Made by a program: the position numbers and the translations under genes
The notes under the pieces: model-generated
What the model was told of the DNA's origin: nothing
What the model saw: the letters and a program-made list of their open reading frames with translations, nothing else
Database searches by the model: none
Shown here: in pieces, positions 7,807-17,536 of the stretch
Layout of the letters: every line of letters begins with the position of its first letter
Position numbering within the stretch: the stretch's first letter is position 1
Assembly: GCA_944376905.1 (NCBI GenBank)
Contig: CALWEA010000011.1
Location: forward strand, 1-39,802
Source of the DNA: an uncultured Clostridia bacterium
Lineage (GTDB): Bacteria; Bacillota; Clostridia; Christensenellales; UBA1242
Length of the DNA: 39,802 nt
Direction: 5' to 3'

Positions 7807-8649
7807 ATGAAAGATGAATATTCTAAAAAAATTTATAATGGCTCTGCAAAATTTAAAAATTTGAAAAAGTGGACTTCTTGTCAAAATGATTGTGATGAGC
7901 AAATGAATCAAGATAGAGATTTTCAAGTTAATATTGCAAGAGAGTTACAATCAACTTATTTAAAATTACAAAAGTTTGATGAACAAGAAAAGAAGTTAAA
8001 AAAAGAAATTAAATATTTAAGTTTCTTAAAAAATTCTAGTATTCTTGTTAGTTTTTTAACACTTGTTTTAACTGGAACTTTTATTCTAAATTTTTTTTCT
8101 TTTATTCCAGCATTAATTTCTTTGCTGTCTTTTGGGGGCTCAACTATATCTTTAATAATGGCTTCTGATAAGATTCAAAAATCAATAAAAAAACTTCAAG
8201 ATAATCGTTTGGAAATTTTGCAAGACGCTTTAAATGTAGATTCTTTAAAAGATTATTGGTATGTTAAAGAATTACAGAACAATCCTGAGTGTAGTTATGA
8301 AAAACTTAAACATGCAGTTAGTTGTGAAATGAAATGGTTTAATGAAGATGAGAAAGACCAATATAACCAATTAAAAGTTTATGTTCCTATTTATGAGAAT
8401 TTAAACCCTTATACAAAATTTTATAAAAATTATGTTTCTTTGTGTTCTGATTCGCCTTATAAAGACAAATGTGATAAAATAAAATCGATAAAGAATTTAA
8501 GAAAGAAATTGTTAAGTCAAATTGATTATTATAAATTAAATAAAAGGGAAATTATTGACGAAAGTCAAAAACGAGAAGAAAGAAAATTACAATTAAAGAA
8601 CAGAGAAAATAGCCAAATTGATGAAGAAGGTTATGAATTATTAAATTAA
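7807..8649 (+). CDS. Coiled-coil protein with two central membrane segments, unknown
   Basis: I do not recognise this 280-residue protein. I chose the ATG at 7807 because AAGAAGG lies 9 nt before it and the promoter at 7694-7722 is downstream of the earlier in-frame start at 7585. Residues 1-70 are charged and helical, with a coiled coil ending in EQEKKLKKEIK. Two hydrophobic helices follow at about 78-95 and 97-115, then a second Lys/Glu-rich helical region. The C-terminal half has several Cys and Tyr residues and ends in a highly charged helix. The hairpin-like membrane insertion with both flanks cytoplasmic is a reasonable guess. It lies just upstream of the SRP RNA but has no visible link to it. 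Confidence 0.7.
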   Translation: MKDEYSKKIYNGSAKFKNLKKWTSCQNDCDEQMNQDRDFQVNIARELQSTYLKLQKFDEQEKKLKKEIKYLSFLKNSSILVSFLTLVLTGTFILNFFSFIPALISLLSFGGSTISLIMASDKIQKSIKKLQDNRLEILQDALNVDSLKDYWYVKELQNNPECSYEKLKHAVSCEMKWFNEDEKDQYNQLKVYVPIYENLNPYTKFYKNYVSLCSDSPYKDKCDKIKSIKNLRKKLLSQIDYYKLNKREIIDESQKREERKLQLKNRENSQIDEEGYELLN

Positions 8650-8871
8650 TATTTATATTGGCAATAATCTGTTACATACATCTTTTTTATCTATTTCATT
8701 TTGATTTCATTATAGATTTTTGCTTTACAATCTTTTAATTATTTTTAAATTATGCATTTAAAAAAATAAATTAATTTTAGTTATAGATAGATTGTTGAGT
8801 AGTTGGTTTTTTGTTACAATATTTAAAATTAAAAAAAATTTGTAAATATTATCTTTAAAATAAAAAATAAC

Positions 8872-8900
8872 TTGCATAAATAAAATATTTGTGTTAGTAT
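8872..8900 (+). promoter_or_regulatory. SRP RNA promoter
   Basis: TTGCAT (8872-8877), a 17 nt spacer and TAGTAT (8895-8900) place the start at about 8907, which is the first base of the terminal RNA stem. Confidence 0.75.
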
Positions 8901-8906
8901 TAGTAT

Positions 8907-9174
8907 ACCGTGCCAAGTGGGGAGCTAGCGGTGCCCTGTATCTGCAATCCGCTATAGCAGAACTGATGGTTTGCCTCGGCAAAGGTAATTTATTATTCAT
9001 TTATTTTAGAATAGTGTTGAAATTAAGGTCTTATGCAATAAATCATTGTGAACCATGTGAGGGTCGGAAGACAGCAACATTAAGCAATTGCTTTTATGTG
9101 CCATAAGGTAGCTTTGGTGGAGCTATTGTAATTTAAGTGGTAGTAGATTTCTTTGACAAAGCAAATCGCACGGT
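8907..9174 (+). ncRNA. ffs: Signal recognition particle RNA, large bacterial type
   Basis: About 268 nt long, this is the scRNA-type SRP RNA with an Alu domain found in Bacillus and Clostridium, longer than the 4.5S type. The closing stem ACCGTGC (8907-8913) pairs with GCACGGT (9168-9174), and T7 follows as terminator. The Alu-domain consensus is clear: GTGGGGAGCTAGCGGTGCCC and CTGCAATCCGCTATAGCAG near 8915-8961. The Ffh-binding tip is the GTGAACC...GGTCGGAAGACAGCAA segment near 9048-9080 with a GGAA tetraloop. It works with Ffh and FtsY in co-translational membrane targeting. A 71-codon frame inside it is spurious. Confidence 0.96.
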
Positions 9175-9615
9175 TTTTTTATTTCTTAATTTAGATTAAA
9201 AAAGCAAGTAAATACATTTATTAACTTAGTTATTCATTTTTTTATTTTTTATTTTTTTTATTTTTATATTTTTATTTATTTGTGTTTAAATTTAATTTAT
9301 TTTTTATTTATATTTTTTTAATTTTATTGTTAAATTTTTATTAATTACTATCTTTTTTATTAATGAATATCTTTAATATACATCAACACATATATCACAA
9401 CATATTAAAAATATGCTAAAATTTAAATTTAAAAAAGGTAGTATTTTCATTACAATTAATTATAATTTTTATTTTTAGTAAAAAAATAAACTATGATTAG
9501 AAATATAATTTTTATATATTTTTGTAAAATTATTAATTTATTGTATTTAGTTAATAATCGCTTGCTTTTTCTAAGTATGTTTGATATAATGTTTATTAAA
9601 TTTTGGAGAAAACTT
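9175..9615. other. T-rich non-coding region with CBS-gene promoter
   Basis: The first 180 bp after the SRP terminator is almost pure A/T with long T-runs, and no feature is seen there. The last 60 bp holds the promoter TTGCTT (9562-9567), 17 nt, TATAAT (9585-9590). The in-frame extension back to 9493 lies upstream of it and is not likely translated. Confidence 0.6.
9562..9590 (+). promoter_or_regulatory. Promoter of the CBS-domain gene and possibly ileS
   Basis: TTGCTT and TATAAT are separated by exactly 17 nt. The start would be near 9597, giving a short leader with GGAG before the ATG at 9616. Confidence 0.75.
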
Positions 9616-10359
9616 ATGGAAAAAATATCGAGTCAAAAAACAAAATCTCTTGCAACTAGATTTATTAACGCCTACAATATTATAGACCAAGAATTGCGTA
9701 TTCAACATAATTTTAGAAGAAGTATGAGTTTTTCGGATATGATAAGAAAAGCGGTTGTCGTTAATTTTATTGTTCGCAAGTATGAAGATAAACTTATTGA
9801 TTATGGGCGTTTAAGAAATGCTATTATCCACAAAAGCAATGATGAATACATTATCGCTGAACCTCATGAAGATGTTGTTATTGAAATGGAAAAAATAGCA
9901 CAATTAATTTCGGCGCCTCCTCGTGTTTGGGATACAGTTTGTACCAAAGATGTTGTTACTGTTAATTATAATGTCAATCTTTCGCAAATTGTAGAAATAA
10001 TTTATAGTTCGTCTTTTAGTAATTTGCCAGTTTATAAAAATGGGGGATTAATTGGTGTTGCTAATGGACAAAAAATTTTAAATCTAATAGGACGTGCGAT
10101 AAAAGAAAAACAAGATATAAATTTATTTTTAAATTCAACAACTATTGAAAGTGTTATTGAAGAATTTAATAAAAGTAAATATTTTGAAGTTGTTCCTATG
10201 GATATTACTATTGAAGAGGCATTGGATTTATTTTATAAGAATCGTAAACTTTTGATTATAATTTTAACTAAAAATGGAAGTATGCAAGAAGTTCCTCTTG
10301 GAATTTTAACTCCTTCAGATGTTATGCAAATGAATGCAGTGTTGGAAAATTATGCTTAA
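9616..10359 (+). CDS. CBS-domain protein with N-terminal HEPN-like region
   Basis: This 247-residue soluble protein starts at the ATG at 9616, chosen because GGAGAA lies just before it and the promoter is at 9562-9590. Residues 105-240 carry a paired CBS (Bateman) module: TKDVVTVNYNVNLSQIVEIIYSSSFSNLPVY is one repeat and PMDITIEEALDLFYK...ILTPSDV the other, the usual site for adenosyl-nucleotide sensing. Residues 1-100 are all-alpha and contain RLRNAIIHKS with R67-N68-x3-H72, which fits the RNxxxH motif of HEPN domains, many of which are RNases. A stretch IAEPHEDVV follows. ileS begins 46 bp later, so co-transcription is likely. A nucleotide-sensing, RNA- or stress-related role is inference; the CBS assignment is solid. 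Confidence 0.8.
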   Translation: MEKISSQKTKSLATRFINAYNIIDQELRIQHNFRRSMSFSDMIRKAVVVNFIVRKYEDKLIDYGRLRNAIIHKSNDEYIIAEPHEDVVIEMEKIAQLISAPPRVWDTVCTKDVVTVNYNVNLSQIVEIIYSSSFSNLPVYKNGGLIGVANGQKILNLIGRAIKEKQDINLFLNSTTIESVIEEFNKSKYFEVVPMDITIEEALDLFYKNRKLLIIILTKNGSMQEVPLGILTPSDVMQMNAVLENYA

Positions 10360-10405
10360 CAAAAAGTCAATAAAAATTATTTTTAATATTAATAACAGGT
10401 GAAAA

Positions 10406-13400
10406 ATGAAAAAAGAAAATTCAGTTCCTAATTTTATAGAAAATGAACATAGTGTTCTTAAATTTTGGCAAGATAACAATATACAAAATAAATATTTAAA
10501 TAAAAATAATAATTCTAATAAGTATTATAAGTTTTTAGATGGTCCTATGACTGCTAATGCGCAGGCAGGAGTTCATCATGCTTGGAATCGAACTTTAAAA
10601 GATGCTTTTTTAAAATATAAAACCATGAAAGGTTATACCGCTCATTATCAAAATGGTTTTGATGCACAAGGACTTTGGGTTGAAGTTGAAACAGAAAAAG
10701 ATTTACATCTTGCAGACAAAAGAGATATTGTTAATCTTGGATTAGATAAATTTACAGAAGCTTGTATGGCGAGAGTTGATAAATTTTCTAAAATTATTTC
10801 AAATCAATCTCAAAGACTTGGTCAATTTATGGATTGGAATAACTCATATTATACTAATTCGGACGAAAACATAACTTCAATTTGGTATTTTTTAAAAATT
10901 TGTTATGAAAGAGGTTGGCTTGTTCAAAAATATCGTCCAATGCCTTGGTGTAGTCATTGCGGAACCTCTCTTTCAGAACACGAATTGGCAGATAGTTATA
11001 AGGACATGGAGCATGAGGCAGTTTTCCTTAAATTGCCAATAAAAAATACTGATTGGAGTATTGTTGTTTGGACAACAACTCCTTGGACTCTCCCCGCAAA
11101 TGTTGCAATTGCTGTTAATCCTGATTTTGAATATTTAATTTGTAAGGTTAAATCAACAAATAGAAAATTAATAATTTGTAAAACAACAAAAAAAGTTTTA
11201 AAAGATGATATAATTGAAGTAGAACAAATTATTAAGGGTAGTGAATTAGTTGGTTTGGAATATGAAACATTTTTTGCAGATTTATCTGTTCAACAATTTG
11301 AGCATAAAATTGTTGCATGGGAAGATGTTCAAGCAGATGAGGGTGCAGGTGATGTTCATATTGCAACAGGTTGCGGAGTTGAAGATTTTGAACTGGGTCA
11401 AAAACTTGGGTTGCCAAATATTATACCAGTCGATGAAAATGGTCTTTATTATAATGATTTTGGTTTCTTGTCTGGACTGAGTTGCGATGAAGATTCGACG
11501 CGTGAACTTATATTTGATTATCTCAAAAAGAACGATAAGTTTTACTACACTCATAAAATACAACATAGATATCCAGTGTGTTGGAGATGTAAAAAACCTT
11601 TAATTTATAGATTAACTGAAGAATGGTATATTAAAGTTGATGAAATTCGCCCTCAACTTCTCAAAGCAATAGAAGAGGTTGAGTGGCAACCTGCATTCCT
11701 TAAGAAAAATATGACTGCTTGGCTTGAAAATATGGGAGATTGGTGTATTTCTCGTAAAAGATTTTATGGTCTTCCTCTTCCAATATATAAATGTGATAAA
11801 TGTGGAAAAGTTCATGTTGTTGGGAGTTTACAAGAATTGAAAGATTTGGCTTGTTCTCCAAATTCATTGGATTTAGAATCTTATATTTCTAAAAATTTCG
11901 GCAACAAAAATCAATTATCAAATTTTGATAATGTTTCGGTTGAATCTAAAATAAACAAATTTTTGTCTACGCTAAAAAATAAAAACTCAACAACTGGTCA
12001 GGAATTAGTTGAAAATTTACCTCATTTACATCGTCCTTACATTGATGCTGTTAAAATTAAATGTCCTAATTGTCAAGATGGTTGTTCGACTAGAATACTT
12101 GAAGTTGGTGATTGTTGGCTTGATGCGGGTATAACTGCTTTTAGCACAAAAAAATATTTCACAAACAAAGAATTTTGGGCTAAAAATTTTCCAGCAGATG
12201 TTGTTATTGAGATGCGAGAACAAATTAGATTGTGGTTTTATGCATTATTATTTATGAGTGTAACACTAACAGGCAAAGCACCTTATAAGAAAGTTATTGG
12301 ATTTGGAATGTTGGTTAGCGAAGATGGTAGTAAATTTTCTAAGACAGGAAAAAACAATATTTTAATGGACAAGGCTTGTGATGATTTCGGGGCAGATGTT
12401 ATTAGATATATGTTTTCTTCAAATAATATGCTCGCTGATACTCGTTTTGGAGAAAATGTTTGTGAAGAAATAACAAGAAAACTTTTAGGGTTATGGAATG
12501 CTTATGTGTTCTTTGGAACATATGCAAGTTTGGATAATCCTGATTTGGAAAATTATAAACCTCGTATTGATTTATTGTCAACAACAGATAAATGGCTTAT
12601 AGAAATAACTAATCAACTTATAAAAAATGCTGATAAATATTACAATGAAAACACACTTTATCTTTTAATTAGAGATGTTGAAAAATATATTGATGATTTA
12701 ACTAATTTTTATATTAGGGTAAATCGAAAACGCTTCTGGAAAAGTGATGATGAAGAAGATAAAAGAATTGCATATTGGTCACTTTATAATGCATTGAAAT
12801 CTTTAATACAGGTTATGGCTCCTATAACACCATTTATTTGTGAACACATATGGCAAAATATGGTTAGGGAAATAGAAACTAAATCTGAAGAAAGTGTTTT
12901 ACTTTCTACTTTTCCAACAAAAATTTATGATTTAAATCAAGACAATTTGCCAACCCAAACTGACATTGTTAGAGACATAATAACAACGGCTCAAAGATTG
13001 AGAAATGAAAATAATTTAAAAATCAAACAACCTCTCAAAAAAATGTTTATATGTTCAAATGAAGAAACAGAAAATGCAGTTAAAATTTATGAAAGTGTTG
13101 TTAAAGAAGAATTAAATATTAAAGAAATAGTTTTTGAAAAAGATAAAAATGTTTTTAATGACAATTATTTAACTGTTAATTTTAAAGAAGCAGGGGCTGT
13201 TCTTAAAGGAGAAGTTCAAAATTTAAAGAAAGAATTAGAAAGTTTATCATTTGATGAAATGGCTAAAGTTGTTGATAGTTATCAACGTGGCTTAGTTGAT
13301 ATTAAAACTTTTAAAGATTTAAGTCCAAAGTTGTTTAATCTACAAGCAAAAGCAAAACAAGATTTTGTTATTGCAACAGAAAATAATGTAACTATTGTTT

Positions 13401-13693
13401 TGGATATAACATTGGATAGTGATTTGATGACAGAGGGGTTATATAGAGAGTTAACTCGTTTAATACAAATCATGCGTAAAGAAGCAGGCTTTAATGTTGA
13501 AGATAGGATTAAAATTTGTTTTGAATGTGAATCAATCAAATTAAAAAATATGCTGGATAAATATAAAGAAAAAATTATGTTAGAGATTTTAGCAACTGAA
13601 ATTTTAAAAAGTGTTGATGATACAACAAACTTTTATATTAAAACATTAAAAATAAATGACGAAAATATAAAAATTTACATTTCAAAAAATTAA
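10406..13693 (+). CDS. ileS: Isoleucyl-tRNA synthetase, IleS2 type with GxHH signature
   Basis: This class I enzyme charges tRNA-Ile. At 1095 residues and with its C-terminal layout it belongs to the longer IleS2 (eukaryote-like) branch, associated with low mupirocin sensitivity. Signature 1 reads GVHHAW at residues 55-60 (GxHH in place of HxGH), and the KMSKS loop reads KFSKT at 643-647. The CP1 editing domain includes TTPWTLPANVA and GDVHIATGCGVEDFELG. Zinc-knuckle-like pairs CSHC, CWRC, CDKC and CPNC are present. A GTGAAAA site precedes the ATG. No T-box leader is seen upstream. It lies 46 bp after the CBS gene and 86 bp before the pseudouridine synthase gene. Confidence 0.95.
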   Translation: MKKENSVPNFIENEHSVLKFWQDNNIQNKYLNKNNNSNKYYKFLDGPMTANAQAGVHHAWNRTLKDAFLKYKTMKGYTAHYQNGFDAQGLWVEVETEKDLHLADKRDIVNLGLDKFTEACMARVDKFSKIISNQSQRLGQFMDWNNSYYTNSDENITSIWYFLKICYERGWLVQKYRPMPWCSHCGTSLSEHELADSYKDMEHEAVFLKLPIKNTDWSIVVWTTTPWTLPANVAIAVNPDFEYLICKVKSTNRKLIICKTTKKVLKDDIIEVEQIIKGSELVGLEYETFFADLSVQQFEHKIVAWEDVQADEGAGDVHIATGCGVEDFELGQKLGLPNIIPVDENGLYYNDFGFLSGLSCDEDSTRELIFDYLKKNDKFYYTHKIQHRYPVCWRCKKPLIYRLTEEWYIKVDEIRPQLLKAIEEVEWQPAFLKKNMTAWLENMGDWCISRKRFYGLPLPIYKCDKCGKVHVVGSLQELKDLACSPNSLDLESYISKNFGNKNQLSNFDNVSVESKINKFLSTLKNKNSTTGQELVENLPHLHRPYIDAVKIKCPNCQDGCSTRILEVGDCWLDAGITAFSTKKYFTNKEFWAKNFPADVVIEMREQIRLWFYALLFMSVTLTGKAPYKKVIGFGMLVSEDGSKFSKTGKNNILMDKACDDFGADVIRYMFSSNNMLADTRFGENVCEEITRKLLGLWNAYVFFGTYASLDNPDLENYKPRIDLLSTTDKWLIEITNQLIKNADKYYNENTLYLLIRDVEKYIDDLTNFYIRVNRKRFWKSDDEEDKRIAYWSLYNALKSLIQVMAPITPFICEHIWQNMVREIETKSEESVLLSTFPTKIYDLNQDNLPTQTDIVRDIITTAQRLRNENNLKIKQPLKKMFICSNEETENAVKIYESVVKEELNIKEIVFEKDKNVFNDNYLTVNFKEAGAVLKGEVQNLKKELESLSFDEMAKVVDSYQRGLVDIKTFKDLSPKLFNLQAKAKQDFVIATENNVTIVLDITLDSDLMTEGLYRELTRLIQIMRKEAGFNVEDRIKICFECESIKLKNMLDKYKEKIMLEILATEILKSVDDTTNFYIKTLKINDENIKIYISKN

Positions 13694-13779
13694 TACAAAA
13701 ATATTTTAAATTAACTAAAATTAAAAGTTGATTTAAATAGTAATTAATGAATTTAAAGTTTTAAAAATTTGAGGTAAAA

Positions 13780-14538
13780 GTGGATAATTTGGAAAATAGT
13801 TTAAATAAAAATGAGTTGAAAGTTTTGAAAGAAGTTTTTGTTAATAATCAACCATTAGATGTTATCTATGAAGATAATCACATCATTGTTATTGTTAAAC
13901 CTCAAAATGTTCCTAGTCAACCTGATAGTAGTGGAGATATTGATGCTTTAACAATGGTTAAAAATTATATTAAAGAAAAATATAATAAAAAAGGAGATGC
14001 TTTTGTTGGACTGGTTCATAGATTGGATAGACCAACAGGTGGTGTTATGGTATTTGCTAAAACATCAAAAGCGGCATCACGACTTTCCCTACAAATTCAA
14101 GAGGGTTTATTTGAAAAAACTTATTTTGCTGTTGTTAAAGGAACACCTAAAAAAAAGAAAGATTATTTGGTAAATTATATTAAAAAAGATTTACGAGAAA
14201 ATAAGGCATCTTTTGTTCCAATGTTGGAACAAGGTGCAAAGCGTGCAGAACTATCTTATGAAACATTGCAAGAAGTTAATGGATTGAGTTTATTAAAAAT
14301 TAATTTAAAAACTGGAAGAGGTCATCAAATTCGTCTTCAACTTTCGGGTATTGGTTGTCCTATTTATGGAGATGCTAAGTATGGTGAAAATAGTTGGAAT
14401 TTAAAAACAACTAATTTAGCGCTATGGGCAGGTATTTTGCGTTTCAAACATCCAACTCAAGATAAATTTATGCTTTTTAAAGTTGAGCCACCAGAAAATA
14501 GTGTTTTTAAAATATTTCATATGGAAAAAGTTATTTAA
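13780..14538 (+). CDS. RluA-family 23S rRNA/tRNA pseudouridine synthase
   Basis: This enzyme isomerises specific uridines in RNA to pseudouridine. The catalytic motif HRLDRPTGGVMVF carries the essential Asp, near residue 88, and the later motif GRGHQIRLQL is typical of the RluA family. It has 252 residues and no N-terminal S4 domain, so it is the short RluA/RluC-like form. The start is GTG at 13780 with GAGGT directly before it. Family membership is clear, but which uridine it modifies cannot be read from the sequence. It is the last gene of the CBS-ileS run and is followed by a good terminator. Confidence 0.9.
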   Translation: MDNLENSLNKNELKVLKEVFVNNQPLDVIYEDNHIIVIVKPQNVPSQPDSSGDIDALTMVKNYIKEKYNKKGDAFVGLVHRLDRPTGGVMVFAKTSKAASRLSLQIQEGLFEKTYFAVVKGTPKKKKDYLVNYIKKDLRENKASFVPMLEQGAKRAELSYETLQEVNGLSLLKINLKTGRGHQIRLQLSGIGCPIYGDAKYGENSWNLKTTNLALWAGILRFKHPTQDKFMLFKVEPPENSVFKIFHMEKVI

Positions 14539-14557
14539 AATTTTTAATTAAGAAATT

Positions 14558-14589
14558 AATAAAAAAGAACTTGTTGGTTCTTTTTTATT
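14558..14589 (+). terminator. Intrinsic terminator after the pseudouridine synthase gene
   Basis: AATAAAAAAGAAC (14558-14570) pairs with GTTCTTTTTTATT (14577-14589) around a 6 nt loop TTGTTG, with a T-run in the 3' arm. Confidence 0.8.
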
Positions 14590-14686
14590 TTATAGTTTAA
14601 AAACTTAAAAGTTTTGTTGTTGATTGTTTTATTAAATTTTTACTATTATTAATTGTTGAAATTAGTAAGTATAAAATAATAAGAGT

Positions 14687-15079
14687 TTAACACCTATTGC
14701 AATTTTTTGTTATTAAGGACCCCAGCATTAACCAAATGACAGGTTCCAAACAATCTTTTTTCCGTCTATTAAAAATTGAGTTGGAATTATTAGTAAAAGA
14801 ATTGTATAAAAATGGCAAATTATTATTATTTTGAAAACAACATGGTTCAAAACAAGTTGGAGTTAAACAATTATTAGGCTTTGGAAAACAACAATTAAAG
14901 TCGCAAAAATTATTTTTAAAACAATCATCACAGCAAAAGTTATTTCCACAATTAAATCTTCCGCAAGTATTTTGTCTGCAAGGTGGGATTGGTGGTATAT
15001 AATCCCCATGATTACAGCAAGGTGCTTTTGGAGGTCTAATATATGGAGTGTAATAAGGGTCAAAACTACAATTATTCAT
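14687..15079 (-). CDS. Cysteine/asparagine-rich small protein, unknown
   Basis: This 130-residue protein has 19 cysteines (about 15%), many as CC or CxxC pairs, plus much Asn, Pro and Phe. The first 85 residues are irregular and repeat-like (PCCNHGDYIPP, NNFCCDDCF, FCDFNCCF, FEPCCF). After a short Asn/Ser linker the C-terminus is different: CLEPVIWLMLGSLITKNCNRC, a hydrophobic helix bracketed by cysteines. No signal peptide is seen. A strong AGGAGG site precedes the ATG. The upstream CATACAAT (15107-15100 on the minus strand) looks like the -10 of a sporulation sigma-E/K promoter. A spore-coat or other disulfide- or metal-linked structural role is possible. I do not recognise a family. Confidence 0.75.
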   Translation of the reverse strand: MNNCSFDPYYTPYIRPPKAPCCNHGDYIPPIPPCRQNTCGRFNCGNNFCCDDCFKNNFCDFNCCFPKPNNCLTPTCFEPCCFQNNNNLPFLYNSFTNNSNSIFNRRKKDCLEPVIWLMLGSLITKNCNRC

Positions 15080-15211
15080 CTTTTGTCCTCCTCTAAATCA
15101 TTGTATGACAAGTGATAATATGTGTTACTTTATTACTTTTAATGGATAGAAAAATAAAATAAATAAAATCAACATTTAAAAAAAATATGCTAACGAAAAA
15201 TTGCTAATGGG

Positions 15212-15240
15212 TTGATTTTTTGCAAAAATAATGATAACAT
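15212..15240 (+). promoter_or_regulatory. Promoter of the TM2 gene, predicting a 4 nt leader
   Basis: TTGATT (15212-15217), a 17 nt spacer and TAACAT (15235-15240), preceded by TGA as an extended -10. The expected start is near 15247, only about 4 nt before the ATG at 15251. Confidence 0.5.
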
Positions 15241-15250
15241 AGTTTTCAAT

Positions 15251-15967
15251 ATGGAAAGAAATTTTTTTAAAAAAGAAAAAAATAAACAAAAATGTCCACG
15301 ATGTGGGGAAAAATCTTTAATTATTCAAAAAAAATGTGAGAATTGTGGACTTATTTTTGATAGATTGAAATATGCCTCAAATAAAGAAGCAATAAAGTGT
15401 ATGTTGCGTGGAGAAAGAGAAAAAATAATTAAAACAACATCTTTTCCACAAGATAGAAACAAATGGGTTGCTGGGGCTTTATGTGCATTTTTAGGATTTG
15501 CAGGTGCGCATAATTTTTATTTAGGAAGATATGCAAAAGCATTTTTTAGTTTTGGAGTTATTCTTTTAACTGCAATATTTATCTTATTGTTAGAACCAGA
15601 TGTTCAGGCTTGGCTTTATAGCACTTGGATGGTTGTTCCGTGTGCTTTAGTTTTCTTTTTTTGGTTTTATGATTTAATATTGATTTTAATTAATAAATAT
15701 AAAATACCTATTGCTTTAAAAATTCCTTCTAATAGTATTAATCAAGTAGATAGAATAATTAAAGAAAATAAATTAATAAAAGAAAGTAAATCAATTAAAA
15801 AAAATAATAAAAAATCTAAGAGAAATTCAAAATCCGAAATAAATTTAATATCTGATAGTAAATTGGAAGATAATTTAAATGTGGAAAATAATATTAACAA
15901 AATAAAAGATACAAAAACAACAGATAATATAAATTTAATAGATAACAAAAATAAAAATAATGAATAG
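15251..15967 (+). CDS. Zinc-ribbon plus TM2-domain membrane protein
   Basis: I chose the ATG at 15251 over the in-frame TTG at 15212 because the TTG is itself the -35 box of the best promoter. The 238-residue protein starts with a zinc ribbon: CPRC at about residue 15 and CENC about 16 residues later. Next comes a conserved basic linker (RLKYASNKEAIK). The TM2 domain follows with LCAFLGFAGAHNFYLGRYAKAFFSF, then a second hydrophobic segment and a third, longer one, FFFWFYDLILI. The final ~70 residues are a Lys/Asn/Asp-rich tail of low complexity. TM2 proteins are widespread, with no agreed function. No Shine-Dalgarno sequence is present. Confidence 0.8.
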   Translation: MERNFFKKEKNKQKCPRCGEKSLIIQKKCENCGLIFDRLKYASNKEAIKCMLRGEREKIIKTTSFPQDRNKWVAGALCAFLGFAGAHNFYLGRYAKAFFSFGVILLTAIFILLLEPDVQAWLYSTWMVVPCALVFFFWFYDLILILINKYKIPIALKIPSNSINQVDRIIKENKLIKESKSIKKNNKKSKRNSKSEINLISDSKLEDNLNVENNINKIKDTKTTDNINLIDNKNKNNE

Positions 15968-17342
<1,375 letters not shown>

Positions 17343-17421
17343 CGTATTTTAAAAAAACTTTTAATAAATCTTAATAAAAATGTAAAGATAAAAAATGTTT
17401 AGAAAAATATGTAAATAAACA

Positions 17422-17454
17422 AAAAAACTTTATAATATTTTTATAAAGTTTTTT
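17422..17454. terminator. Bidirectional terminator between mnmA and pepF
   Basis: AAAAAACTTTATAA (17422-17435) pairs with TTATAAAGTTTTTT (17441-17454) around a 5 nt loop. A- and T-runs on either side let it work for both convergent genes. Confidence 0.75.
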
Positions 17455-17536
17455 ATATTAAAAATTTAAATTTATATTTAATTTTTTGAATTTTATATTA
17501 AAAATTTAAATTTATATTTAATTTTTTGAATTTTAT
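17451..17536. repeat. Perfect 40 bp tandem repeat, two copies
   Basis: Positions 17451-17490 and 17491-17530 are identical over 40 bp, and the first 6 bp of a third copy follow. The array starts inside the 3' arm of the terminator and runs up to the pepF stop codon. A perfect copy in such AT-rich DNA implies a recent slippage or duplication event. Confidence 0.9.

Noticed and set aside
8891..9106. 71-codon open frame
   Set aside because: It lies inside the SRP RNA, whose promoter, closing stem and Ffh-binding tip explain the sequence.
9493..9615. N-terminal extension of the CBS protein
   Set aside because: The promoter at 9562-9590 lies inside it, and GGAG marks the ATG at 9616.
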